A DNA stretch of 64,000 nucleotides from an uncultured Rhizobium sp. (GCA_945952315.1 CAMFIE010000007.1:1-64000), one strand, 5' to 3'. Shown: positions 8,682 through 17,727, counted from the stretch's first letter. Made by a program: numbers and translations. The notes: generated by a model not told the origin, from the letters alone.

Positions 8682-10334
8682 ATGGCGAACAGCATGCAAC
8701 GGGCAGACGGTGCGGACTGGTGGCGGGGTGCCGCAATCTATCAGGTCTATCCGCGTTCCTTTCAGGATACGACGGCGGATGGCACCGGCGACCTCAAGGG
8801 CATCACCAGGCGTTTGCCCTATATTGCCAGCCTCGGCGTCGATGCGATCTGGCTCTCGCCCTTCTTCAAGTCGCCGCAGGCGGACATGGGCTATGACGTA
8901 TCGGATTATTGCGATGTGGATCCGCTGTTCGGCACGCTGGCCGATTTCGACGAGATGCTGGAAAAGGCCCATGCGCTGGGTTTGAAGATCATCATCGATC
9001 AGGTGATATCCCACACATCCGACCAGCATCCCTGGTTTCGTGAAAGCCGGTCGAGCCGGGACAATGCCAAGGCCGACTGGTATGTCTGGGCTGATCCGAA
9101 GCCCGATGGCAATCCGCCGAACAACTGGCTTTCCGTCTTTGGTGGTTCGTCCTGGGAATGGGATGGGGTGCGCCGCCAGTTCTACCTCCACAATTTCCTC
9201 ACCTCGCAGCCGGATCTCAATTTCCACTGCCCGGCCGTGCAGGATGCGGTGCTGGATGTGCTTAAGTTCTGGCTGGAGCGCGGGGTGGATGGCTTCCGTC
9301 TGGATACGGTGAATTACTATTTCCATTCGCGCGGGCTGGAAAACAACCCGCCGGCCGATCCCAATGCCGAACATGGCAATGACGCGCCGGACAGCAATCC
9401 TTATGGCATGCAGCAGCATCTCTATGACAAGACGCAGCCGGAAAACGTGGACTTCATGCGCCGCATCCGCGCGCTGACGGATGCCTATGACAACCGCACC
9501 ACCGTGGGCGAGGTGGGCGATGGCACCCGCTCGCTGCAGACGCTTGCGGCCTATACGAGCGGCGGCGACAAGCTGCACATGTGCTACACTTTCGATCTGC
9601 TCGGCCCGGAATTTTCCGCCGCGCATTTCCGCAAATGCATCGGTGCCTTCGAGACAAAGGTGCGTGATGGCTGGGTCTGCTGGGCCTTTTCGAACCATGA
9701 CGTGGTGCGCCATGTCTCGCGCTTCATCGAAACGCCCGCCGAGCGCGTGCCGATGGCAAAGCTGACGATGACGCTGGTTTCCGCCCTGCGCGGCTCGATC
9801 TGTCTCTATCAGGGCGAGGAGCTGGGTCTGCCGGAAGCAGAGCTGACCTTCGAGCAGTTGCGCGATCCCTATGGCATCCGCTTCTGGCCCGCCTTCAAGG
9901 GCCGCGACGGATGCCGCACGCCGATGGTGTGGGAAGGGGCGGCGCCTCATGCGGGCTTCAGCACTGCGAAGGAAAGCTGGCTGCCGGTTTCCGATCTCCA
10001 CGCTTCGCTTGCCGTCGACCGGCAGGAAGGCGATGCCGCTTCGGTGCTTGCCCATTACCGCGAGACGCTGGCTTTTCGCAATGCGCATCCGGTGATCCGC
10101 TCCGGCGCCTTCCGTTTTGTCGAGACCAATCAGGATCTCCTGATATTTGACCGGGTTTCGGACGAGGAAACGCTACGCTTCTGCTTCAATCTCACGCGCA
10201 AGCCGGTGCCGCTTGCCGGGTCTGCCGCACTTGACGGGGCCGAACCGCTTGCCCTTCCGGGTTTTGGCGCGCTGAAGGCTGCGGATGGTGTCGAATTGCC
10301 CCCGCTTTCCGCCGCCTGCTTCCGATTGGCTTGA
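8682..10334 (+). CDS. GH13 alpha-glucosidase
   Basis: Glycoside hydrolase family 13 enzyme of 550 residues, close in plan to rhizobial AglA alpha-glucosidases and oligo-1,6-glucosidases, acting on short alpha-glucosides in the cytoplasm (no signal peptide). The N terminus reads WWRGAAIYQVYPRSFQDT; conserved region II GFRLDTVN holds the nucleophile Asp, TVGEVGD the acid/base Glu, and FSNHDVVRH the transition-state-stabilising Asp. ATG 8682 follows AAGGGACGAGAACGAGA; ATG 8694 is possible. In many rhizobia aglA sits in an aglEFGAK uptake operon, but here no ABC transporter genes flank it. The 266 bp upstream holds the divergent promoters and no other gene that I can see. Confidence 0.9.
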   Translation: MANSMQRADGADWWRGAAIYQVYPRSFQDTTADGTGDLKGITRRLPYIASLGVDAIWLSPFFKSPQADMGYDVSDYCDVDPLFGTLADFDEMLEKAHALGLKIIIDQVISHTSDQHPWFRESRSSRDNAKADWYVWADPKPDGNPPNNWLSVFGGSSWEWDGVRRQFYLHNFLTSQPDLNFHCPAVQDAVLDVLKFWLERGVDGFRLDTVNYYFHSRGLENNPPADPNAEHGNDAPDSNPYGMQQHLYDKTQPENVDFMRRIRALTDAYDNRTTVGEVGDGTRSLQTLAAYTSGGDKLHMCYTFDLLGPEFSAAHFRKCIGAFETKVRDGWVCWAFSNHDVVRHVSRFIETPAERVPMAKLTMTLVSALRGSICLYQGEELGLPEAELTFEQLRDPYGIRFWPAFKGRDGCRTPMVWEGAAPHAGFSTAKESWLPVSDLHASLAVDRQEGDAASVLAHYRETLAFRNAHPVIRSGAFRFVETNQDLLIFDRVSDEETLRFCFNLTRKPVPLAGSAALDGAEPLALPGFGALKAADGVELPPLSAACFRLA

Positions 10335-10456
10335 GAAAAACCTGTCCGGATGGGTTATCCCTATTTCGGACCGGTTATTTTTCATATTCGGATTGTCTTT
10401 ACAACCGGTAGCAACCGTTCCATCCTGATGTCAAAAGACGTTCGGGGAGGACGACC

Positions 10457-10933
10457 ATGAACCGGTCTACGCATCTTGGTGCGCTGATGATGCTTTCGCT
10501 GGCATCGGTGCTTTTCGCGGCTGCCAGCCCGGCAGGTGCGGTCACGCTCAAGGAATGCAGCGCGCTTTATCAGGCGGCCAAGAAGAATGGCACGCTGAAT
10601 GGTCAGGACTGGCGCGCCTTCCGCGCGAGCCAATGTCCGGCCGGTCCAACGGATTCGCCGCCGGATTCGGCAGCCGGGCAGGTGGACGCGGTGTCCGAGC
10701 CTGCTTCGCAACCGGCTTCACAGGCGGTGGCTGCTGGCGGCACGTTGCCCGCCTTCCCGACGGCCATCGATCCGCGCTATGCGTCTGAAAAACCGGCAAG
10801 GGCGCGGCTCCATACCTGCGCCGATGCTTATCACGCGGCGAAAAAGGCGGGCACGCTCAATGGCTTGCGCTGGATCCAGAAGGGCGGCGGCTTTTACAGC
10901 CTCTGCAACAAGGGCCTGAAGAAGCAGGCGTAA
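10457..10933 (+). CDS. secreted protein with a duplicated Cys-flanked helical motif
   Basis: I do not recognise a named family. The 158-residue protein starts with a signal peptide (about residues 1-27, ending SPAGA). The mature part carries the same motif twice: LKECSALYQAAKKNGTLNGQ with a downstream Cys (residues about 31-56) and HTCADAYHAAKKAGTLNGLR with a downstream Cys (about 117-147), separated by a low-complexity Pro/Ser/Ala/Gln linker. Each copy could form a disulphide-closed helical hairpin, vaguely like PsiF repeats. ATG 10457 has GGGGAGGA seven bases upstream. A 7-bp inverted repeat (ACCGGTT 10370-10376, AACCGGT 10403-10409) precedes it. It converges on the K+ channel gene. Confidence 0.72.
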   Translation: MNRSTHLGALMMLSLASVLFAAASPAGAVTLKECSALYQAAKKNGTLNGQDWRAFRASQCPAGPTDSPPDSAAGQVDAVSEPASQPASQAVAAGGTLPAFPTAIDPRYASEKPARARLHTCADAYHAAKKAGTLNGLRWIQKGGGFYSLCNKGLKKQA

Positions 10934-10940
10934 AGCCGGT

Positions 10941-11729
10941 TCAAAGCCCCTCGTCCGGAATATTCAGCAGGTGCCCGCAGGCCTTGCAATGCACGGCATC
11001 CGTATCATGCCGCGACAGGCCGCATTGCGTGCAGGGATAGGTTACCTTGAAAGGGCGCACCAGCGCCTGCGCCAGCCGCACGAACAGCGATATGCCGACG
11101 ATCATCATCACGATGGAGGTGAGCTTTCCGGCAGTACCCGGCAGTGTGATATCGCCAAAACCGGTGGTGGTCATGGTGGTGACGGTGAAATAGAGCGCAT
11201 CGACAAAGCCGGTGCTGCCTTCCTTGCCCGAGAAGAAGAAGGTGTAGACGAAGCCGGACGCCATGAACAGGAAGACGGCCAGATTGACCGAGGCCCGCAC
11301 CACATCGATGCGGTTCAGCAGATGCAGCCGCCTGAGGATGGCTTTCAGCAGCGGCCTCTGGCTGAGCGCCCAGAGCCGCATGACCCGCAGGAAGGCGAAA
11401 TTGTAGAGCAGATGCGGCCAGAGCAGCGTGGCAAGGATCAGAAAGTCGACAAAGGTCAGCGGTGCCCGCAGCCACTTCGCCCGATCCTTTGCGATCAGTC
11501 CCTGCGCGGTAAGATCGCCTGCAATCCAGAGCGCGATCAGCAGATCGATCCAGATATGGGTGCGGATTTCCGGCAGGTAGGGCTGGAACAGGAAATAGGC
11601 CAGGATCGCCACATCGACGATTGCCGTTGCCACCTGAAAACGCAGGGCCGCGCGATGTTGGCCCTGATACAGGCTGCGGAGCTGGCGTACAAAGCGACTG
11701 TCCGTGTCGCGGGGCGGGATCGATACCAC
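10941..11729 (-). CDS. voltage-gated-type potassium channel with a C-terminal zinc ribbon
   Basis: Inner-membrane ion channel of 262 residues with an S1-S6-like arrangement. The pore helix and selectivity filter read TVTTMTTTGFGDITLPG (about residues 183-199), a K+-selective GFGD variant. An arginine-rich S4-like segment (FLRVMRLWALSQRPLLKAIL) comes earlier. The C terminus is unusual: two CxxC pairs (CTQCG, CKACG, about 25 residues apart) form a predicted zinc ribbon. Translation starts with GTG 11729, preceded by GGGG. It lies 11 bp downstream of the adenine deaminase gene on the same strand, so the two are probably one transcript. No RCK/TrkA ligand-binding domain is visible. Confidence 0.83.
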   Translation of the reverse strand: MVSIPPRDTDSRFVRQLRSLYQGQHRAALRFQVATAIVDVAILAYFLFQPYLPEIRTHIWIDLLIALWIAGDLTAQGLIAKDRAKWLRAPLTFVDFLILATLLWPHLLYNFAFLRVMRLWALSQRPLLKAILRRLHLLNRIDVVRASVNLAVFLFMASGFVYTFFFSGKEGSTGFVDALYFTVTTMTTTGFGDITLPGTAGKLTSIVMMIVGISLFVRLAQALVRPFKVTYPCTQCGLSRHDTDAVHCKACGHLLNIPDEGL

Positions 11730-11740
11730 GGTTTTCCCCG

Positions 11741-13435
11741 TCAGATCAGCGTGAAGCGGTCAACATCGACCATGCCCATGTCCGATATCTTGAGATGCGG
11801 AATGACAGGCAGCGGCAGGAACGCGACCTGCAGGAAGGGCTCCTGCAGCGTGGTGCCGAGCGCATAGGCCGCCTGCCGGAGATGATGCAGCGTATCGCGC
11901 ACTGCCTCGTAGGGCTCAAGGCTCATCAGGCCCGCGACCGGCAACGGGATCTCGCCTGTGACCTTGCCATCTTCCACCACAACGAAACCGCCGCCGATTT
12001 CGCCCAGCCGGTTTGCCGCTCGCGCCATGTCATCCTCGCTCACCCCGACGACGCAGATATTGTGGCTGTCATGACCGACGGTGGAGGCAATCGCTCCCTT
12101 CTTCAGGCCAAAACCCTGCACGAAGCCATTGGCATGATTGCCATTCTTGCCATGCCGCTCGATCACCGCCACCTTAATGATGTCGTTCTCAAGATCGACG
12201 CTGGTCTGGTTACCCTTGGCAGGCAGCCGGTAGCGGCGATGCTCGGTGATGATCTTACCGGGCAGCACGCCCATCACCGGCACGTCGCCCTCACTGACCG
12301 GAACGCCGAAATCGGCGGCCATAACCGGGCGCGCCTTGACGCTGTTGAGACCGACCGGGGCAACAGGCTTGCGGCTTGCGAAGAGCTGGTCCGTTACGTG
12401 CCGCCCGGCGGCGAACACCATCTCCGCCTTGCAGTTTTCCAGACTGTCGATCACCACCAGATCCGCGCGCCAGCCGGGGGCGATGAGGCCGCGGTCTCTG
12501 AGGCCAAAGGCGCGGGCGGCCGAAATCGAGGCCGTGCGATAGACCGCAAGCGGTTCGCAGCCATGGGCAATCGCGGTGCGGATCAGATAGTCGAGGTGAC
12601 CTTGCTCGGCAATATCCAGCGGGTTGCGGTCATCGGTGCAGAAGGCGAGGAAGGGTGAAAGCCGCTCGGTGATGATCGGCATCAGCGCATGCAGGTCTTT
12701 CGAGACGGAGCCTTCGCGCACCAGAATATGCATGCCCTTGCGGATTTTTTCGAGCGCCTCCGGGGCGCTGGTGCATTCGTGTTCGGTGCGGATGCCGGCG
12801 GCCAGATAGCCGTTCAGGTCGCGCCCGGACAGGAGCGGCGCATGGCCATCGATATGGTCGCCATAGAAGGCATCGAGCTTGGCGAGACAGGTCGGGTCCT
12901 TGTGGACCACACCCGGGAAATTCATGAATTCGGCAAGGCCGATCACCTTCGGATGGTTCCGGAAGGGCAGGAGCTTTTCGATCGGCAGATCGGCACCGGA
13001 GGTTTCGAGATGGGTCGCGGGCACGCAGGAGGAGAGCTGCACCCGGATATCCATGATGGTTTCCATGGCCGATTCGAGGAAGAAACGGATGCCTTCCTCC
13101 CCCAGCACATTGGCGATCTCGTGCGGATCGCAGATTACCGTCGTCACGCCATAGGGCAGAACACAGCGATCGAATTCATGCGGGGTCACCAGCGAACTTT
13201 CGATATGCAGATGCGTATCGATGAAGCCGGGCACGACAATGCGGCCTGCTATATCGATCTCCTCGCGCCCCTGATAGCTCTCCGCAGTCCCGACGATCCG
13301 GTCTCCGCAGATCGCGATATCCGACTGCACCAGTTCGCCGGTCACCAGATCGAAATAGCGGCCGTTTTTCAGCACCAGATCTGCCGCCGCGCGGCCCGTA
13401 CCCTGATCGATCAACCGTTCCAGCCGTGCACTCAT
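11741..13435 (-). CDS. ade: adenine deaminase
   Basis: Converts adenine to hypoxanthine and ammonia in the cytoplasm (purine salvage). The 564-residue chain fits the bacterial amidohydrolase-type Ade: an N-terminal beta-sandwich, [14 protein letters not shown] with the HxH metal motif (about residues 71-84), [29 protein letters not shown], and [10 protein letters not shown] with the late Asp; the C-terminal part includes [15 protein letters not shown] 13435 has GGAAGGACAGG in the right place. The K+ channel gene follows after 11 bp. Family assignment is secure. Confidence 0.95.
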   Translation of the reverse strand: MSARLERLIDQGTGRAAADLVLKNGRYFDLVTGELVQSDIAICGDRIVGTAESYQGREEIDIAGRIVVPGFIDTHLHIESSLVTPHEFDRCVLPYGVTTVICDPHEIANVLGEEGIRFFLESAMETIMDIRVQLSSCVPATHLETSGADLPIEKLLPFRNHPKVIGLAEFMNFPGVVHKDPTCLAKLDAFYGDHIDGHAPLLSGRDLNGYLAAGIRTEHECTSAPEALEKIRKGMHILVREGSVSKDLHALMPIITERLSPFLAFCTDDRNPLDIAEQGHLDYLIRTAIAHGCEPLAVYRTASISAARAFGLRDRGLIAPGWRADLVVIDSLENCKAEMVFAAGRHVTDQLFASRKPVAPVGLNSVKARPVMAADFGVPVSEGDVPVMGVLPGKIITEHRRYRLPAKGNQTSVDLENDIIKVAVIERHGKNGNHANGFVQGFGLKKGAIASTVGHDSHNICVVGVSEDDMARAANRLGEIGGGFVVVEDGKVTGEIPLPVAGLMSLEPYEAVRDTLHHLRQAAYALGTTLQEPFLQVAFLPLPVIPHLKISDMGMVDVDRFTLI

Positions 13436-13514
13436 GCTCTGCCTGTCCTTCCCTGCTACTGCGGATGCAATCTTGCAGGGTTTTGGTTGTGGGGGAAGGG
13501 GGATTGGTGAAGGA

Positions 13515-13817
13515 TCAGGCTGCGCGGGTTTCTTCCAGCACCAGCTTCACGCGGAAACCGGCCCTGTCAGCAATATTGATCAGTGCATCGAGGGAGAAGC
13601 GGTCAATCTTGCCACGCAGGAGGTCATTGAGACGCGGACGGGTAATGCCAAGCCTGTTCGCAGCTGCCTGCTGGGACAATGCCCATGTCGCGATGCGCTC
13701 GTGAAGGGCAATCATGATCTCCCCGCGCGCTGCAAGATTTGCGGCCTCGGCGGGATTGTCGCACAGGGCCTCAAAGACATTTGCAAAGCGCTCTTCGGTC
13801 AAGTTCTGCTCTTCCAT
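13515..13817 (-). CDS. XRE-type antitoxin, HigA-like
   Basis: Helix-turn-helix protein of 100 residues with the fold of HigA-type antitoxins (HTH_37 group). The HTH reads [20 protein letters not shown] at about residues 47-66, then [19 protein letters not shown], typical of XRE antitoxins of Gp49-like toxins. It overlaps the upstream toxin gene by 19 bp, the toxin-first order characteristic of hig loci. It should neutralise the toxin and repress the shared promoter, probably at the inverted repeat next to the toxin start. Confidence 0.82.
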   Translation of the reverse strand: MEEQNLTEERFANVFEALCDNPAEAANLAARGEIMIALHERIATWALSQQAAANRLGITRPRLNDLLRGKIDRFSLDALINIADRAGFRVKLVLEETRAA

Positions 13818-14125
13818 AGCTTCAACCTCCGGGCGGCAAGTTCAATTTCACTTTGCGGTGTCTTCTGGGTTTTCTTGGTGAAGGCATGAAGGACCAGAAC
13901 CATGTCAGCAAATTTTGCCAGATAGATAATGCGATAGGCTCCGGTTTCGTCATGGATGCGCAGTTCACGCACGCCTGCGCCGATTGATTTCATCGGCTTC
14001 CAGTCATGCGGGTCGAGCCCCGCCTGCAACCGTTGCAGATCCAGGCCTGCCCGCAGGCGTGCGGCTTGCGGGAAAGATCGGATGGCAGACCGGCTATCGC
14101 CAAGAAATATGACATCCTTCGGCAT
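13799..14125 (-). CDS. HigB/Gp49-like RelE-superfamily toxin
   Basis: Predicted ribosome-dependent mRNA interferase of 108 residues (phage-derived Gp49-like/DUF891 family). Family strings are VIFLGDSRSAIRSFP at the N terminus, KPMKSIGAGVRELRI in the middle and YLAKFADMVLVLHAFTKKTQ toward the end, which carries the basic residues usual for the active site. ATG 14125 is supported by the conserved VIFLGDS start, although no Shine-Dalgarno is visible; an inverted repeat (14126-14143) occupies that position. The antitoxin gene overlaps its 3' end. Confidence 0.82.
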   Translation of the reverse strand: MPKDVIFLGDSRSAIRSFPQAARLRAGLDLQRLQAGLDPHDWKPMKSIGAGVRELRIHDETGAYRIIYLAKFADMVLVLHAFTKKTQKTPQSEIELAARRLKLWKSRT

Positions 14126-14143
14126 TGTATCAAAACCGATACA
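14126..14143 (-). promoter_or_regulatory. candidate HigA operator at the toxin start
   Basis: TGTATC (14126-14131) and GATACA (14138-14143) form a perfect 6-bp inverted repeat around AAAACC, abutting the toxin ATG. On the minus strand TTGTCA and TACAAT lie 16 bp apart across it, like a -35/-10 pair. Position and symmetry fit autoregulation by the antitoxin, by analogy with other hig loci. Confidence 0.5.
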
Positions 14144-14246
14144 GGTGACAAGAGCGCTGATCGGTCTCGATTAAATTATAAATTCAGACATAATGCAAAT
14201 ACTGTTCTGCCCGGCCCATAGCCGGGCAGGGGATGAGGGAAGAACG

Positions 14247-14624
14247 TCATTCGACCGTCACGTCGACATAGGAAATGCGGTTGCCGCGGCCATAGATTTC
14301 CACATAGACGCGGCAATTGCCACGCAGGATGGCGCGGGCGGCGGAGCGTTCGATGCTGCCCCGGCGAACCAGTTGCTCGAACAGCGCGCGGTTGCCCTTG
14401 CGGCTGAAGAAGCTGTCGCTCTCGTCGCCCCGTTGCGCAATGCCATATTCATGAAAATTGGCGCGATCCTGCCTGAGCACCTGCCAGGGCTGGGTCAACC
14501 GCTCGCCGTAGGAATTGTAGAGATCATCCTTGCCGATGGTGGCGCTGTAGCTTTCCAGCAGGTCGTCGGCCAATACCGGGGCGGTGGTGGCGAGCAGAAG
14601 CGCAAGGGCTGTGAGGGTGGTTTT
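14247..14624 (-). CDS. small secreted protein of unknown function
   Basis: A 125-residue protein with a clear signal peptide (MKTTLTALALLLATTAPVLA). The mature region (about 105 residues) is mixed and polar, with one Cys near residue 106 (RGNCRVYVEIYG) and a C-terminal strand-like end (RISYVDVTVE). I do not recognise the family. ATG 14624 is preferred over a longer frame because GGAGG lies six bases upstream and the signal peptide begins there. It is flanked by the toxin-antitoxin pair and by a minus-strand terminator upstream, so it is a single-gene unit. Confidence 0.68.
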   Translation of the reverse strand, partial: KTTLTALALLLATTAPVLADDLLESYSATIGKDDLYNSYGERLTQPWQVLRQDRANFHEYGIAQRGDESDSFFSRKGNRALFEQLVRRGSIERSAARAILRGNCRVYVEIYGRGNRISYVDVTVE

Positions 14625-14749
14625 CATGATGATCCTCCGGCAGGGCAGGCGTTTTGGCCCGCGATGGATCAAAGTCTGCACCCGCAGCCGCCCGCTTGCC
14701 AAGCGCGTTGCACCATCATCCCGCATTTTTGAACGCAGAAGCCGAATGC

Positions 14750-14772
14750 AAAACGGCCCCCGAAGGGGCCGC
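14750..14772 (-). terminator. intrinsic terminator after the aminotransferase
   Basis: On the minus strand GGCCCC-TTCG-GGGGCC (14770 to 14755) is followed by GTTTTGC. The UUCG-type tetraloop and downstream Ts make a compact terminator for the aminotransferase gene. Confidence 0.8.
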
Positions 14773-14795
14773 CCGCAAATCTTGAAGCCTGGGCC

Positions 14796-16124
14796 TCAGA
14801 TATTGTGCATCAGCACGTCGCGCAGCTTGGTGAACAGCTCGTCGATCTGGGCCTTGGTGATGATCAGCGGCGGCGACAGCGCGATGATATCGCCGGTGGT
14901 CCGGATCAGCAGACCCTTCTCGTAGGCCTTCAGGAAGGCGGAGAAGGCGCGCTTGGTCGGTTCGCCCGCAATCGGCTCCAGCTCGATCGCGCCGATCAGT
15001 CCGACATTTCGGATGTCGATCACATGCGGGCAATCCTTCAGCGAATGCAGCGCGTCTTCCCAGTAGGACGCGAGCTCGGATGCGCGGGTGAGCAGGCCCT
15101 CTTCCTTGTAGGTATCGAGCGTGCCAAGGGCTGCGGCGCAGGCAATCGGATTGCCGGAATAGGTATAGCCGTGGAAGAACTCGATCATGTGTTCCGGGCC
15201 GTTCATGAAGGCATCATGAATTTCAGCGGTCACGAACACGGCGCCCATCGGGATCACGCCATTGGTCAGGCCCTTGGCGGTGGTGATGATATCCGGCTTT
15301 ACGTCGAAATACTGGGCCGCAAAGGGCGTGCCGAGGCGGCCGAAGCCGGTGATGACTTCATCAAAGATCAGCAGGATGCCGTGCTTGGTGCAGATTTCGC
15401 GCAGCTTCTGCAGATAGCCCTTCGGCGGCAGGAGAACGCCGGTGGAGCCTGCGACCGGCTCCACGATCACGGCGGCAATGGTGGAGGCATCATGCAGGGT
15501 GACGATGCGTTCCAGCTCGCTGGCCAGATCGGCGCCATGCTCCGGCAGGCCGCGGCTGAAGGCATTCTTCGAAAGGTTGTGGGTGTGCGGCATGTGATCG
15601 ACGCCGGTCAGTAGCGTGCCGAACATCTTGCGGTTGGCAACGATGCCGCCCACCGAAATGCCGCCGAAATTCACGCCGTGATAGCCGCGCTCGCGGCCGA
15701 TCAGACGGGTACGGCTGCCCTGGCCCTTCACGCGCTGATAGGCAAGCGCCACCTTCAGCGCGGTTTCCACCGATTCCGAACCGGAATTGGTGTAGAGCAC
15801 ATGCTCCATGCCTTCCGGGGCAATGTCGATCAGCCGGTTTGCCAGTTCGAAGGCTTTCGGATGGCCAAGCTGGAAGGCCGGCGCATAATCGAGCTCGCCG
15901 GCCTGCTGGCGGATCGCCTCGGTGATCTTCGGGCGGCAGTGACCGGCATTCACGCACCACAGGCCCGCCGTGCCGTCCAGCACCGTGCGGCCATCATGGG
16001 TGGTGTAATGCATATCCTGCGAGGCTACGAACAGGCGAGGCTCCTTCTTGAACTGTCGGTTCGCGGTGAACGGCATCCAGAAGGCGCGCATATCATTCGG
16101 TGTGGCATTCATGCGGTCAGACAT
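14796..16124 (-). CDS. class III omega-amino acid:pyruvate aminotransferase
   Basis: PLP-dependent class III aminotransferase of 442 residues, most like beta-alanine:pyruvate transaminases, moving the terminal amino group of omega-amino acids to pyruvate. Motifs include LWCVNAGHCRPKI, the phosphate-cup YTNSGSESVETALK, GRERGYHGVNFGG, LIFDEVITGFGRLG with the cofactor Asp, and TTAKGLTNG with the Schiff-base Lys (near residue 284). ATG 16124 follows GGGAGA; the upstream in-frame ATG at 16178 lacks support. Beta-alanine or taurine breakdown is possible, but no pathway genes adjoin. Confidence 0.9.
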   Translation of the reverse strand: MSDRMNATPNDMRAFWMPFTANRQFKKEPRLFVASQDMHYTTHDGRTVLDGTAGLWCVNAGHCRPKITEAIRQQAGELDYAPAFQLGHPKAFELANRLIDIAPEGMEHVLYTNSGSESVETALKVALAYQRVKGQGSRTRLIGRERGYHGVNFGGISVGGIVANRKMFGTLLTGVDHMPHTHNLSKNAFSRGLPEHGADLASELERIVTLHDASTIAAVIVEPVAGSTGVLLPPKGYLQKLREICTKHGILLIFDEVITGFGRLGTPFAAQYFDVKPDIITTAKGLTNGVIPMGAVFVTAEIHDAFMNGPEHMIEFFHGYTYSGNPIACAAALGTLDTYKEEGLLTRASELASYWEDALHSLKDCPHVIDIRNVGLIGAIELEPIAGEPTKRAFSAFLKAYEKGLLIRTTGDIIALSPPLIITKAQIDELFTKLRDVLMHNI

Positions 16125-16432
16125 CGTCAATCTCCCATAAATCGGGCGGGCAGGGTTTTCCGCCCTATTCCCGCACATTTCCCCTCTTTGGCGGATCGCT
16201 GTCGCCGCCGGTTTCGCTGGTGATTGTCAGTGCCTTGCGACCAAAGTCAAAGCAAATGTGATCATGGATCCATCGCGGCTGTTGATCACCGGGCCATTCA
16301 GCCGTTTGTTATAAATGGCAAGTTTAAGGCAAGGCGGAAATGCAAAGAAGGACATGCGGGAACGGAAGCCTGAACTGACAGGGCAAAAAGCAGATCCGGA
16401 CTTTCCATCCGTTGACCGGCGGTCACAAAAAA
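16125..16432. other. intergenic region between aminotransferase and nolR-like gene
   Basis: About 310 bases with no convincing gene. It must hold the aminotransferase promoter on the minus strand. An 86-codon minus-strand frame crosses it, but that frame runs through a strong terminator stem and lacks a ribosome site, so I do not call it. I see no tRNA or riboswitch. Confidence 0.5.
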
Positions 16433-16460
16433 AGGCCCCTCCACCCAGGTGGAGGGGCCT
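16433..16460 (-). terminator. strong bidirectional terminator downstream of the nolR-like gene
   Basis: A 12-bp perfect stem (16433-16444 with 16449-16460) encloses CCAG. On the minus strand it is followed by seven Ts, ideal for ending the nolR-like transcript. On the plus strand TTTGTATTT follows. Confidence 0.92.
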
Positions 16461-16548
16461 TTGTATTTGGTCCCGTTCTGTCGGCAAGGAAAGCGCAGGA
16501 AGAGATGGCGCCCGAAAGGGCGCTGGTCTGCCTTTGCGCTTGTGCCGA

Positions 16549-16866
16549 TCAGGCTGCGGAGCGCGCCTTGTCAGATGCGCTGTAGATGCCTTCCAGCGTC
16601 TGCAGCAGGCTGATCACGGCCGAGGAATCGCAGGAGTAATAGATCGTCTGCGCATCGCGGCGGGTGTTGACCAGATGCTGTGCACGCAGCTTGGAAAGAT
16701 GCTGGGACAGGGCCGACTGGCTCAGACCAACCTGATTGGCAAGCACGCCCACCGGCACTTCGTCCTTGACGAGGGCGCAGAGGATCATGAGGCGCTTCGG
16801 ATTGGCCATAGCAGACAACAGGCCGGCGGCAGCGGAAGTGTGGGTGTCGAGTGTCTTGGTCATCAT
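16549..16866 (-). CDS. nolR: NolR-like ArsR-family transcriptional regulator
   Basis: A 105-residue winged-helix repressor. The strings LSAMANPKRLMILCALVKDE, VGLSQSALSQHLSKLRAQ and VNTRRDAQTIYYS are nearly those of Sinorhizobium NolR, which represses nodulation genes and other targets as a dimer; NolR also occurs in non-symbiotic Rhizobiaceae. No ArsR metal-binding Cys motif is apparent in the recognition helix. GGAGAG precedes ATG 16866. No nod genes are in the window. Monocistronic, bounded by a strong terminator. The promoter region upstream (16867-16977) is AT-rich and could include its own autoregulatory site. Confidence 0.82.
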   Translation of the reverse strand: MMTKTLDTHTSAAAGLLSAMANPKRLMILCALVKDEVPVGVLANQVGLSQSALSQHLSKLRAQHLVNTRRDAQTIYYSCDSSAVISLLQTLEGIYSASDKARSAA

Positions 16867-16977
16867 CTCTTTGATCTCTCCAACGCTGGCGGTCGTTGGT
16901 TGGTTAGGTTGTTACAGTGCAAATCATTCACACTAGCTACAATATACATCATACAACATAATTGTATATTCTTAAAA

Positions 16978-17727
16978 TTAGGGTATTGAAGATAATCGCG
17001 TTCGAATGTCCTCAATGATGCGAGTTTCCCTCACATCCTGAAGTGGCAGTTCAGCGCGAATGAGAATTTCTTTCATGCTGAGATCGATTCCTCCGGCGTC
17101 AATCGCAGAAATCTTCCAGCCATTTCCATTTTGATGAAATTTATTTCTGGCAATCACATTTGCCAGATCAGGCAAATCACGCCCGATTTCGTCCAGAATC
17201 GCCTGTTCCGAGCGGGCGAACCGCTCAATTTCAGGTCCATTCATGATCAATTCAGAACCTTCGAGGACGAACGCCTTGCCGAATCCGCCGTTCAGCGATG
17301 CTCGTTGCGGATGTAACAAAACGAATCGAAAATCGTCAAAATCGATATAGAGCGCCGCCTTCGGATGGCGGTTGAGAAAGCGCTGGCGCAACCAGCCGTG
17401 ACGCTCGCTGCCGCGCTCCACCCGCTCGGCGCGCGCCTGCAGCGTCAGGCGGGGATGGGCGAGCGGATCGCCCTTTCCGGGTTCACCGGTCAGAAGCGAG
17501 GCGCGCGGATCAGCGTCCAGCGCTTTCGTATGGGCGGAGAGGGAAGAGACGAGAATGGCGGGCGTGCCATCCGGAGCGGTTGCAAGCAGCACGCGGCTTG
17601 CGGAAGGATAGCCCGTTTCGGGGTCAATCACCGCGAGTGTTCCGAAGCGCGCACCCCGAAGCAGGGTGCGCGCCAGGTTTCTGGCATCGTCATCGGTTTC
17701 CCGGATAACGGAGATCTTGTCACGCAT
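16978..17727 (-). CDS. HugZ-like heme-utilisation/pyridoxamine-phosphate-oxidase-fold protein
   Basis: A 249-residue protein with an N-terminal PNPOx-like split barrel (RFGTLAVIDPETGYPSASRV, about residues 28-47) and a C-terminal DUF2470-type region (about residues 170-245). This is the HugZ layout; HugZ enzymes degrade heme, but many relatives are uncharacterised flavin- or heme-binding proteins. ATG 17727 is chosen because AGGAGGG lies seven bases upstream; the TTG two codons earlier is too close to that site. It is followed by nolR on the same strand after 111 bp. Iron or heme regulation is not visible. Confidence 0.78.
   Translation of the reverse strand: MRDKISVIRETDDDARNLARTLLRGARFGTLAVIDPETGYPSASRVLLATAPDGTPAILVSSLSAHTKALDADPRASLLTGEPGKGDPLAHPRLTLQARAERVERGSERHGWLRQRFLNRHPKAALYIDFDDFRFVLLHPQRASLNGGFGKAFVLEGSELIMNGPEIERFARSEQAILDEIGRDLPDLANVIARNKFHQNGNGWKISAIDAGGIDLSMKEILIRAELPLQDVRETRIIEDIRTRLSSIP

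Noticed and set aside
16227-16487. An 86-codon minus-strand frame between the aminotransferase and nolR-like genes
   Set aside because: It reads through the strong terminator stem at 16433-16460 and shows no domain or ribosome site.
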